32,781 bases of DNA from the NCBI GenBank assembly GCA_964390545.1, contig CAYMJV010000032.1:1-32781 (forward strand). The letters run 5' to 3'. Below the pieces are notes generated by a model. That model was not told where the DNA came from, made no database searches, and worked only from the letters and a program-made list of their open reading frames with translations. The translations under genes were made by a program, and so were the position numbers. This document shows, in pieces, positions 1-6,780 of this stretch (positions are counted from its first letter, which is position 1; every line of letters starts with the position of its first letter). The stretch comes from CAYMJV01 sp964390545. Its GTDB lineage: Bacteria; Desulfobacterota; BSN033; UBA1163.

Positions 1-6
1 TCAACT

Positions 7-1392
7 TCAGAGTGGGATCTTCATCGCATCCAATCGGAAGGGGTATTCTTCCGAAGAGAGATAGGTTGGAAAGTTGACGAGTTGCTCACTCTCGTCAATC
101 GTGTAAGTGCTCCATTGATTGCATTGGGGACAGTACGCAACCCATTCCTTCGATTCTCTTTTGCAGGTGGAACAGACAAAAGGGAGATAGGAAGTCCGGC
201 TTAGTTCGAAGGTTTTCTCAAACTCCTGGGCGGCTTTGCTGAAGTCTTTCTTGTGGAGATAAATTTCCGCTAAAAGGCGATGAAGGGCAGGGAAGTCCTT
301 TCGTCTCAAACTGATCTCATTGATCTCCTCCAGGGCCTCATCCAACATCTCCAGCCTCAAACAAAGTTTAGCGTAAAAGAACCCGATCACCCAATTATCT
401 GGATCGTACCTGAAGGCTCTCTGATAGATTCGAAAGAGAGTATCCGGGTCCTCTCGGCTGAGATAGAGTTCCTCCAATCGAAGAAGGAAGATAACGGATT
501 TGAATCGGGTGAAACTCTTTCCCCAGACCTTTCCGGCAGAGGCCCATTTTCCTTTCCGGAGGTAGATATCTCCCAGCAAAACAAACCCGGGTTGGAAGTT
601 CTTTCGCTCCCTTACGATCTCTTTCGCTTCTTTAAGCGCACTCTCCAGGTGGTCTTCGCCCCCTCGGTCCACCAGGCCCCGGGCATATTCATACTTCAAT
701 CCCAGATAAAAACTGGTTTCCTCCTCCTCTGCCTTCTTTCCCTTGATCAATTTGAGAATCGTCTTTTGGGTCTTGATGGCCTCTTCCCATTTCCGATTCT
801 CACGATAGATCTCCCTCAAACACTTTAAGGCCTTCACATTGCCTTCATCCAATCCAATAAGGCGATGAAGCGTTTGGGTCGCCTCATCGTATCGCTTCAT
901 CCGATGGTAAAGCTCTGCCTCGCGGAGGAGAATGTCCACATTCCGAATGTCAATCAACCGAGCCCTTTCTAGCCAATAGAGGGCTTCTTCTTGACTCCCC
1001 TCTTTGAGGGAGATCTCCGAGAGCCTGAAATAAAGATCGATCTGCGACGGGTCTTTTTTCAAAACCTCCACGAAGTGGGTCTTTGCCTTGGCCAGATCTC
1101 CCCGGAGAAAGTCCTCCATGCCGCGATTGAACTCATCCTTGAGGGTATGGGCTTTCTTTATCCCGCGTGATTTTTGATAGCCTTCGATCGCCCGTTTGGC
1201 ATCCCGGGTCAGGGTGATGAAGAAGGCCAGCATGACCCCCAAGATAAAGGAAGAGATCATGAGAGTGGAGAGGTCCGTCGGGATCAACTTCCCAAAGAAA
1301 TGAAATTCCACATCCAGGGGATTGAGGAAGGAAAGCCAGCAGAAGAGTGAGATGACGATCAAAATGATGATAATTAAGAGCCGCGCCAACAT
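7..1392 (-). CDS. LapA-LapB fusion: membrane-anchored TPR protein with rubredoxin-like zinc domain
   Basis: 461 residues. The first ~65 residues hold two hydrophobic segments (about 3-24 and 41-62) in the arrangement of LapA (DUF1049). A long TPR region follows (about 90-400, with repeated A-x-x-x-F/Y and A-L patterns). The end carries two CxxC pairs (C407/C410 and C421/C424), the rubredoxin-like metal domain of LapB/YciM. In E. coli, LapA and LapB are separate inner-membrane proteins that assist LPS assembly and FtsH-mediated control of LpxC; here both appear as one chain. The ATG lies 2 nt after the dksA-like stop, so it is the last gene of the rsfS-dksA-lapAB transcript. The stop is inside the window, so the gene is complete. 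The role in LPS balance is inferred from family knowledge. Confidence 0.8.
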   Translation of the reverse strand: MLARLLIIIILIVISLFCWLSFLNPLDVEFHFFGKLIPTDLSTLMISSFILGVMLAFFITLTRDAKRAIEGYQKSRGIKKAHTLKDEFNRGMEDFLRGDLAKAKTHFVEVLKKDPSQIDLYFRLSEISLKEGSQEEALYWLERARLIDIRNVDILLREAELYHRMKRYDEATQTLHRLIGLDEGNVKALKCLREIYRENRKWEEAIKTQKTILKLIKGKKAEEEETSFYLGLKYEYARGLVDRGGEDHLESALKEAKEIVRERKNFQPGFVLLGDIYLRKGKWASAGKVWGKSFTRFKSVIFLLRLEELYLSREDPDTLFRIYQRAFRYDPDNWVIGFFYAKLCLRLEMLDEALEEINEISLRRKDFPALHRLLAEIYLHKKDFSKAAQEFEKTFELSRTSYLPFVCSTCKRESKEWVAYCPQCNQWSTYTIDESEQLVNFPTYLSSEEYPFRLDAMKIPL

Positions 1393-1394
1393 CT

Positions 1395-1784
1395 CTATAT
1401 TTTACCTTTCTCAAGCTTCATCAGGCAAGGGACACAATATTTGGCCACTGGGCGGACTTCTAGTCGTTTCAAGCTGATGGGTCCACCGCATTCCTCACAA
1501 GTTCCGTAGGTTCCATTGGCAATCCGATCTAAGGCTTCATCCACTTCCTGAAGCCTCACCCGGTCATTCTCGCTCAGACTGAGCAGGATCTGCTTGTTAT
1601 AAATATTGGCCGCCTCATCCCCGATGTCTTGAATCCCGTCTTGCCCCATCTCCTTCGAGGATTCGGAAATCTGCTTCACCTCTCCGATGATATCCTCCCT
1701 TTCCTTTAGGAGGATCTTTTTAAATCGAGTAAGGGTCCTCTTATCTACCCCCTCTTTTTTGGGGTCCGATTTTCCTGCTACCAA
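1395..1784 (-). CDS. DksA/TraR-family zinc-finger transcription factor
   Basis: 129 residues: an N-terminal coiled-coil region followed by a four-cysteine zinc finger (C96, C99, C117, C120; CEEC...CVPC). The coiled-coil tip carries D53-x-x-D56-x-A58 (DIGDEA), the DxxDxA motif by which DksA acts in the RNA polymerase secondary channel together with ppGpp. This favours a true DksA-type regulator over a degenerate TraR-like protein. The start is TTG at 1784, chosen because GAGAGG lies 6-7 nt upstream and the first in-frame ATG would remove much of the coiled coil. It sits 12 nt after rsfS and 2 nt before lapAB, so all three are probably co-transcribed. Confidence 0.85.
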   Translation of the reverse strand: MVAGKSDPKKEGVDKRTLTRFKKILLKEREDIIGEVKQISESSKEMGQDGIQDIGDEAANIYNKQILLSLSENDRVRLQEVDEALDRIANGTYGTCEECGGPISLKRLEVRPVAKYCVPCLMKLEKGKI

Positions 1785-1796
1785 AGATTACCTCTC

Positions 1797-2141
1797 TTAA
1801 AGTTCAATCCGCTGAGCATCCATCCAGAGCCCCTCGAGATCATAAAATTTCCTGACGGGATCGAGAAAGATATGAACGACCACGTCTGCGTAATCCAACA
1901 AGATCCACCTGCCCCCTGCTATCCCCTCTTGACCCAGGGGCCGAATCCCCTTCTTCTTGAGAGCCTCTTCAATCCCCTGGGCAATGGCCTGAACCTGCCG
2001 ATCTGACCTGCCACTGCAGAGGAGAAAATAATCGGTGATCGAAGAAATCCCCTTTAACTCCAGAAGAACCGGATCTTGAGCTTTCTTTTCAACCGCTGCT
2101 TTCAAACAAAGCAGTGATTTGGTCTTTGAATCGGTGGCCAT
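1797..2141 (-). CDS. rsfS: Ribosomal silencing factor RsfS
   Basis: 114 residues, the normal length for RsfS (Iojap/DUF143). Family signatures are present: ITDYFLLCSGRSDRQVQAIA near residue 35 and a GGRWILLDYADVVVHIF stretch near 77. RsfS binds ribosomal protein L14 and blocks subunit joining during starvation. Its place directly downstream of nadD is the common bacterial order. A perfect AAGGAGG lies 4 nt before the ATG, and a strong extended -10 promoter (2174-2201) drives it separately from nadD. Confidence 0.95.
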   Translation of the reverse strand: MATDSKTKSLLCLKAAVEKKAQDPVLLELKGISSITDYFLLCSGRSDRQVQAIAQGIEEALKKKGIRPLGQEGIAGGRWILLDYADVVVHIFLDPVRKFYDLEGLWMDAQRIEL

Positions 2142-2173
2142 ATCCTCCTTATCGGGTGAAATTTGAGTACTGC

Positions 2174-2201
2174 ATTATACCAGAAAAAATGATGTTGACA
2201 A
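2174..2201 (-). promoter_or_regulatory. Sigma-70 promoter for rsfS-dksA-lapAB
   Basis: On the minus strand, TTGTCA (2196-2201) is followed after 16 nt by a consensus TATAAT (2174-2179) preceded by TGG, giving an extended -10. It lies about 30 nt upstream of the rsfS start codon and its SD, so the distal half of the cluster can be transcribed without read-through from nadD. Confidence 0.75.
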
Positions 2202-2290
2202 TAGAAAAATGAGGCTCTTAATAAATAAAAATGCCATTTTTGACGGAAAATTTCAAACCCGGGTTTCTAAGGGTGTTAACCTCATAACTC

Positions 2291-3001
2291 TTAGCTCTTA
2301 ACTTGTCCCCTCTGGTAAAGCCCATGCTTCTCGATATAGGTCTCTACCTCAGGAGGGACCAGATATTTTATCGACCCTCCTTTCTCCACCAAATCCCGGA
2401 CCTTTGTGGAGGAAATATCTAAGAAATTGATTTCCTTAAACAAAATCATATTCCCAGAACCATGTACCCACCCAGAAGCTCCTTGGTCATATCGAAACGC
2501 TTGAGCCAAAACTCCCGGGAGAGGGGAAGCGTGTATTAAGCCAGGTCGGGCCATGACGATGAAATTGCACAAGGAAAAGAGGTTTTGAAAATCCTTCCAG
2601 GTTTCAATTTCCACGAAGGCATCTCTTCCTAAGATAAAGTACAGGGAGTCCTTAGACTTCTCACGAAAATATCGGATCGTATCAATGGAATAAGATTTCC
2701 CTGTTCTTTTAAGCTCAACATCAGAAGTGGAGAATCGGGGATTCTTCCGAGTGGCTCGCTTCACCATCTCGAGGCGGTGGTGGGCTNNNNNNNNNNNNNN
2801 NNNNNNNNNNNNNNNNNNNNNNNNNNNNNNNNNNNNNNNNNNNNNNNNNNNNNNNNNNNNNNNNNNNNNNNNNNNNNNNNNNNNNNTCTCTTCGGCTCCC
2901 CTAAGGTGACCCAAGTGAATGGGATTGAAGGTACCCCCAAAAAGCCCAATCTTTTTCTGTCCTACCTCTTTTTTTGCCTCCAAATCACTCCCTTTGGTCA
3001 T
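2291..3001 (-). CDS. nadD: Nicotinate-nucleotide adenylyltransferase, interrupted by an assembly gap
   Basis: NadD transfers AMP from ATP to nicotinate mononucleotide in NAD synthesis. The N-terminal GLFGGTFNPIHLGHLRGAEE holds the nucleotidyltransferase GTFNPxHxGH motif. The C-terminal half has LGRDAF and the ISSTKVR (ISxTxIR-type) ATP-binding motif. One hundred N (2787-2886) replace part of the gene. The frame agrees on both sides, and about 33-34 missing residues is what E. coli NadD has at this point, so the true gap is probably close to 100 nt. The ATG at 3001 has no clear Shine-Dalgarno and gives about 16 residues before the conserved core. The gene follows a repeat-filled deletion of proBA, which may have removed the original translational context. 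Confidence 0.93.
   Translation of the reverse strand: MTKGSDLEAKKEVGQKKIGLFGGTFNPIHLGHLRGAEEXXXXXXXXXXXXXXXXXXXXXXXXXXXXXXXXXXAHHRLEMVKRATRKNPRFSTSDVELKRTGKSYSIDTIRYFREKSKDSLYFILGRDAFVEIETWKDFQNLFSLCNFIVMARPGLIHASPLPGVLAQAFRYDQGASGWVHGSGNMILFKEINFLDISSTKVRDLVEKGGSIKYLVPPEVETYIEKHGLYQRGQVKS
2787..2886. other. Assembly gap of 100 N
   Basis: Exactly 100 unknown bases inside nadD. A round 100 is the usual placeholder for a scaffold join of unknown or estimated size. Both flanks code for NadD in the same frame, so the join is probably correct. Confidence 0.97.
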
Positions 3002-3020
3002 CGTTTCTAAGAATTCAAGA

Positions 3021-3185
3021 CGAGAATGTCAAATGACAAAGCTCAAAGTTCAAATCAAATCCAAAGCTCAAACGAGATGCCGAATCAAGTTCGGCATGAC
3101 AAGTATGGCATTCTGAACCCGTTTCAGAATCCAATTTCGAATTTTGACATTGATTTGACATTTGGATTTTGACATTTGAAATTTT
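3021..3185. repeat. AT-rich inverted-repeat element at the proBA deletion site
   Basis: The left part is built from CAAATGAC, TCAAAGTTC and CAAATC-like units and the right part from their complements (TTTGACATT, GATTTGACATTTGG, TTTGACATTTG). The centre holds two palindromes: GATGCCGAATC/GTTCGGCATGA (about 3081-3103) and a CATTCTGAAcccgTTTCAGAATC core (about 3110-3132). Similar CAAATG/TTTGAC elements recur at about 19608-19715 and, in a related form, at about 22478-22620. No protein-coding capacity is apparent. Confidence 0.7.
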
Positions 3186-3225
3186 CACGTGCGGATTTGT
3201 CCATTTCCAAAAACGAAGATGTTCA

Positions 3226-3327
3226 TCAACCTGCCTTCTCGGGTAAGGCCAAAATACTGGAACCTACCTTCACCACAATTCGGTTCGCCTTCTCAAGCGT
3301 CTTCTTGCGTATATCCTTATGGCTCAT
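3226..3327 (-). pseudogene. proB: proB remnant (start of glutamate 5-kinase)
   Basis: An ATG at 3327 overlaps the obg stop by 11 nt and opens a 33-codon frame containing RIVVKVGSSIL, the N-terminal substrate-binding strand and loop of glutamate 5-kinase (IVVKxGSSxLT). It ends at TGA (3226) soon after the motif, and AT-rich repeat DNA follows up to nadD. In relatives such as Geobacter the order is obg-proB-proA-nadD. The rest of proB (about 340 codons) and all of proA are therefore missing, by deletion or by a misassembly at the repeat. The overlap with obg is what an intact translationally coupled operon would show. Confidence 0.72.
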
Positions 3328-4339
3328 TTCCCTGATCCATGATGGATCGGAGTGCCCGGGAGACGGCTTCCATCATCTCTTCCATTCCCTCTCCTGTTTT
3401 CCCAGAGATCCTGTAAAACGGATGACCCATCTTTTCAAACTGTTTTTCCAAATCCCCTGCCCTTTCCCGGACCGATGGAAGGTCAATTTTATTGAGTGCC
3501 ACAATCTGAATCTTTTCAAGGAGCAACGGGTGGTAGGCCTTCAACTCCTGGTTGAGGGCATGAAAGTCCTTGATCGGATGGCGTGAGGGATCACCAGAAA
3601 ATTCCAAAAGATGAATGAAGAGACGTGTCCGCTCCACATGCCTGAGAAACGTTAATCCAAGCCCTGTTCCTTGAGAGGCGCCTTCGATCAATCCCGGGAT
3701 GTCGGCCACCACGAAAGGCCGGCCTTCCTCCCGGACCACCACCCCCAGGTTGGGAATGAGGGTGGTGAAAGGATAGTCGGCGATCTTCGGTCTTGCAGAG
3801 GAAATCTTTGAGAGAAGGGTTGACTTTCCCACATTGGGGAACCCAATGAGACCCACATCGGCGAGGAGTTTGAGTTCGAGGCGAAGCCACCGTTCCTCTC
3901 CCCGTTCCCCTTTTTCAGCCCGACGGGGTGCACGAAGTGTGGAGGTAGCAAATCGTGCATTTCCACGACCGCCCCGTCCCCCCCTGGCTGCCACGAACGG
4001 TTGGCCGTCGAAGAGGAGGTCTTGAAGGACTTCTCCTGTCTGATCCTCTCGAACAAGGGTTCCTACTGGAATGCGAAGGATCAGGTCCTCTCCATTCCTT
4101 CCTGTCTGATCTTTGCCTTTTCCGTGAGATCCCCTTTGGGCACGAATCTGTTTGGGGTAGGTAAAATCGAGAAGGGTAGAAAGCTGAGCATCAGCCTGAA
4201 GGATCACATCCCCACCTTTTCCTCCGTCACCGCCGTCCGGTCCTCCTCTGGGGATGAAGCGTTCTCGGCGAAAACTGACACAACCGTTGCCCCCATCGCC
4301 CGCCTTCACATGGATTCTCGCTTCATCCACAAATTTCAT
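3317..4339 (-). CDS. obgE: GTPase Obg/CgtA
   Basis: 340 residues. The glycine-rich Obg fold fills about 1-158 (AGDGGNG, GGPDGGDGGKGGD, RGGRGGRGN). The G domain follows with G1 GFPNVGKS (166-173), G3 DIPGL (213-217) and NKID near 282. The variable C-terminal OCT domain is absent, as in many shorter Obg proteins. Obg binds the 50S subunit and links ribosome maturation to growth and stringent control. It lies downstream of rplU-rpmA as in most bacteria, and its 3' end overlaps the proB remnant. Confidence 0.96.
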   Translation of the reverse strand: MKFVDEARIHVKAGDGGNGCVSFRRERFIPRGGPDGGDGGKGGDVILQADAQLSTLLDFTYPKQIRAQRGSHGKGKDQTGRNGEDLILRIPVGTLVREDQTGEVLQDLLFDGQPFVAARGGRGGRGNARFATSTLRAPRRAEKGERGEERWLRLELKLLADVGLIGFPNVGKSTLLSKISSARPKIADYPFTTLIPNLGVVVREEGRPFVVADIPGLIEGASQGTGLGLTFLRHVERTRLFIHLLEFSGDPSRHPIKDFHALNQELKAYHPLLLEKIQIVALNKIDLPSVRERAGDLEKQFEKMGHPFYRISGKTGEGMEEMMEAVSRALRSIMDQGNEP

Positions 4340-4374
4340 CTTCGCTGAATGAAGGCCAAATGGAGAAGCCCCAA

Positions 4375-4480
4375 ACCATGTTAGGTTTGGGCTTAACCCT
4401 GAACCACATGGGATCTAGAACATGAGGTCGACATCCAACATGGCGTAGGGGCGAAGTCCTGAACCCTAGGTGGTTCAGGA
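4375..4480. repeat. Paired inverted repeats between rpmA and obg
   Basis: CCTGAACCAC (about 4399-4408) is complementary to GTGGTTCAGG (about 4471-4480), which overlaps the rpmA stop codon; the two enclose about 62 nt. A separate hairpin with AAGCCC and GGGCTT arms and an inner AAACC/GGTTT lies just beside it toward obg. There is no U-run, so processing or attenuation between rpmA and obg is more likely than intrinsic termination. Confidence 0.45.
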
Positions 4481-4729
4481 GGCGTGGATACTCACGTGCT
4501 TCTTATCTCTTCCCTTCGTCTCGTATTTGACAATTCCATCGATTCTGGCAAAGAGAGTGTAATCTTTCCCCATCCCCACATTTTCTCCGGGGTGAATTCG
4601 GGTCCCTTTCTGACGGACCAAGATGCTTCCTGCCTGAACCAACTGTCCGCTGAATCGTTTTACACCCAAACGCTGCCCAGCACTATCTCTGCCGTTTCGA
4701 GAACTTCCTCCTGCCTTCTTATGTGCCAT
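4475..4729 (-). CDS. rpmA: 50S ribosomal protein L27
   Basis: 84 residues. It begins MAHKKAGGSSRNGRDS, the conserved N-terminal tail that reaches the peptidyl-transferase centre, followed by GQRLGVKRFSGQ and HPGENVGMGKDYTLFA. There is no Firmicutes-type N-terminal extension that would need cleavage. GGAGGAAG lies just upstream of the ATG. It follows rplU by 60 nt, the standard arrangement. Confidence 0.97.
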   Translation of the reverse strand: MAHKKAGGSSRNGRDSAGQRLGVKRFSGQLVQAGSILVRQKGTRIHPGENVGMGKDYTLFARIDGIVKYETKGRDKKHVSIHAS

Positions 4730-4789
4730 GACTTCCTCCGTTTAGGGTTGGAGGTTTGAGGCAAAGATTTAGCCTCCAGCCTCAATCCT

Positions 4790-5104
4790 CTAGCCTAAGC
4801 TGATATCATTCACCCTAATGTAAGTATAGGTCTGGCGGTGTCCTTTGGTTCGTCGGTAGTTCTTTCTCCTCTTCATTTTGTAGATTAAAACCTTCTTCCC
4901 TTTCACCTGCTGGACAATCTCGCCCGTGATCACTGCATTAGCCAAGAGGGGATTTCCCACCTGGACCTGACCTTCATGAGATACCATCAGGATATCTTTC
5001 ATCGTCACCTGATCCCCTACTTTTCCTTCCATCTTCTCCACTCGGATGAGATCCCCCTGGGAGATTCGATATTCCTTTCCTCCTGTTTTCACCACGGCAT
5101 ACAT
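4790..5104 (-). CDS. rplU: 50S ribosomal protein L21
   Basis: 104 residues from MYAVVKTGGKEYRISQGD, matching the usual L21 N-terminus. The signature RRKNYRRTKGHRQTYTYIRV is near the C-terminus. A start five codons upstream (5119) is possible, but the 5104 ATG has GGAGG 6 nt upstream, so it is preferred. L21 binds 23S rRNA. It sits between rng and rpmA. Confidence 0.97.
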   Translation of the reverse strand: MYAVVKTGGKEYRISQGDLIRVEKMEGKVGDQVTMKDILMVSHEGQVQVGNPLLANAVITGEIVQQVKGKKVLIYKMKRRKNYRRTKGHRQTYTYIRVNDISLG

Positions 5105-5158
5105 CAGAAGCCTCCACATTAAAATATCAGAGAATAGTAATCGATTTCTAAGCTATTG

Positions 5159-6649
5159 TCAAACTTCAATAATGTTAAATTGTTCTTGGTGGAATCCGGC
5201 TTTCCCCTTGATCATGATCTTCTTTTTCAGTCTCTTCTCCAGTTCCTCTACCCTCCCCCTCTCCTCTTCATAAAGGAGGTCGGCCACCTCGGGATTGACC
5301 TCTACCAGAATGCTGTGGCCGCCCAAAGCAGACGAACTCCTCTCGATTTCTCGGAAGACATCATAACAGACCGTGGTCTTCGATTTGATCAGCCCGGCTC
5401 CCTCACAATAAGGGCAGGGTTCGCTGAGGATCCTCGAGATGTTCTCACGCGTTCTTTTTCGCGTCATCTCCACCAGGCCCAGCTCTGAAATCTCAAAGAT
5501 GCTCGTCTTCTGACGATCCTTCCGGAGGGCTTCCTCGAAGGCCTGGAAGACCTTTTCTCGATCCCCTTCCCTTTCCATGTCGATAAAATCGATGATGATG
5601 ATCCCACCGATATTTCGGAGCCTCAGCTGGTAGGCAATCTCTTTCGCTGCTTCCAGATTGGTTTTGAGAATTGTATCGGCCAGATTTCTCTTTCCCACAT
5701 ACCTTCCCGTGTTCACATCGATGGCCACGAGGGCCTCACACATATCGATGACGATATATCCTCCTGATTTAAGCCAGACCTTTCTGCCCAAGATTTTGTC
5801 GATCTCCATCTCGATGCCGTAGGCATCGAAGATGGGTCCCTCCTTTTCATAATGGAGGATCTCAAATCTCTGCTTGGGCATATAGGTGTTGATGAAGGAG
5901 AGGATGTTTTCATACTCATCCTTGGAGTCGATGATAATTCGATTAACCTGGGGGGAGAGGATATCCCGGATCACCCGGAGCACCATGGTCAGATCACTGT
6001 GAATGAGGGAGGGTGCTGTCGAGCTTTCTTTCTTCTTCTGGATGTTATTCCACAGGCGGAGAAGAAACTCCATGTCGTTCCGGATATCCTCAGACTCTGC
6101 ACCCTCACTGGCTGTCCGAACAATGAAGCCACCTGAAGGGGGCTTCATGGTCAGGGCGACTTCTCTCAGTCTCCTCCGCTCCTTTTCATCCTTGATCCTC
6201 CTCGAGACCCCGATATGATCTACTGTAGGCATGTAAACGAGATATCTTCCCGGGAGTGTGATGTGGGAGGTGATTCGGGTCCCTTTGCTGCCGAGGGGTT
6301 CTTTCGAGACCTGAACAAGAACCTCTTGCCCTTCGGAGAGAAGATCCTCGATCTGTGAGGAGGGATTGAAATAATTTGGCAGTTCTTCCCCCTGGAAAAT
6401 CATCTCTTCATAATCTTCCATCCCACCATAGACGTCGGAGACGTAGAGGAAGGAGGCCTTCTCCAGACCGATGTCAACGAAGGCGGCCTGCATTCCAGGC
6501 AGAACCTTTACAACCTTTCCTTTATAGATATTTCCCATGATCCCTCGGTCCTTGGTCCGCTCGATATAGAGTTCTGCAAGGCCTCTATCCTCCAAAAGAG
6601 CAACTCTTGTTTCTTGAGGCGTCACATTGATGATGAGCTCATTCGCCAT
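5159..6649 (-). CDS. rng: Ribonuclease G (RNase E/G family)
   Basis: 496 residues, RNase G length without the long RNase E scaffold tail. An S1-like RNA-binding domain lies at about 36-125 (MGNIYKGKVVKVLPGMQAAFVDIG). The DNase-I-like catalytic part has D311 (AIDVNTGRYVG) and D354 (IIIDFIDM) as the probable Mg-binding aspartates, and C412/C415 (CPYC) form the zinc-link. It endonucleolytically processes rRNA precursors and mRNA. TAGGAG precedes the ATG. The radical SAM-rng-rplU-rpmA order is widely conserved, which suggests a shared role in ribosome or RNA maturation. Confidence 0.95.
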   Translation of the reverse strand: MANELIINVTPQETRVALLEDRGLAELYIERTKDRGIMGNIYKGKVVKVLPGMQAAFVDIGLEKASFLYVSDVYGGMEDYEEMIFQGEELPNYFNPSSQIEDLLSEGQEVLVQVSKEPLGSKGTRITSHITLPGRYLVYMPTVDHIGVSRRIKDEKERRRLREVALTMKPPSGGFIVRTASEGAESEDIRNDMEFLLRLWNNIQKKKESSTAPSLIHSDLTMVLRVIRDILSPQVNRIIIDSKDEYENILSFINTYMPKQRFEILHYEKEGPIFDAYGIEMEIDKILGRKVWLKSGGYIVIDMCEALVAIDVNTGRYVGKRNLADTILKTNLEAAKEIAYQLRLRNIGGIIIIDFIDMEREGDREKVFQAFEEALRKDRQKTSIFEISELGLVEMTRKRTRENISRILSEPCPYCEGAGLIKSKTTVCYDVFREIERSSSALGGHSILVEVNPEVADLLYEEERGRVEELEKRLKKKIMIKGKAGFHQEQFNIIEV

Positions 6650-6671
6650 GGCATACTCCTATAAAGCAAAG

Positions 6672-6780
6672 ACACGGGATTGGAATACTTAAATCGTGGA
6701 ATGATGGATCTTCAAGAATGGAGCAATCCACCAATTCTTCAAAAGTCTTAAATGCCAATATTCCATTATTCCAATTTGAC
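6672..6780. repeat. AT-rich imperfect inverted repeat at the end of the radical SAM gene
   Basis: The left arm (ATTGGAATACTT, TGGAATGATGGA) is nearly complementary to the right arm (TATTCCATTATTCCAAT). The centre, AAGAATGGAGCAATCC/ACCAATTCTT, folds again. The right arm supplies the last codons and the TAA of the upstream radical SAM gene, so the element appears to have landed at or near that gene's 3' end. The small-unit, self-complementary design resembles the elements near 3021, 19608 and 22478. Confidence 0.5.

Noticed and set aside
280..828. A 182-codon plus-strand frame opposite the LapA-LapB gene
   Set aside because: It is antisense to a clear TPR protein and shows no domain or SD.
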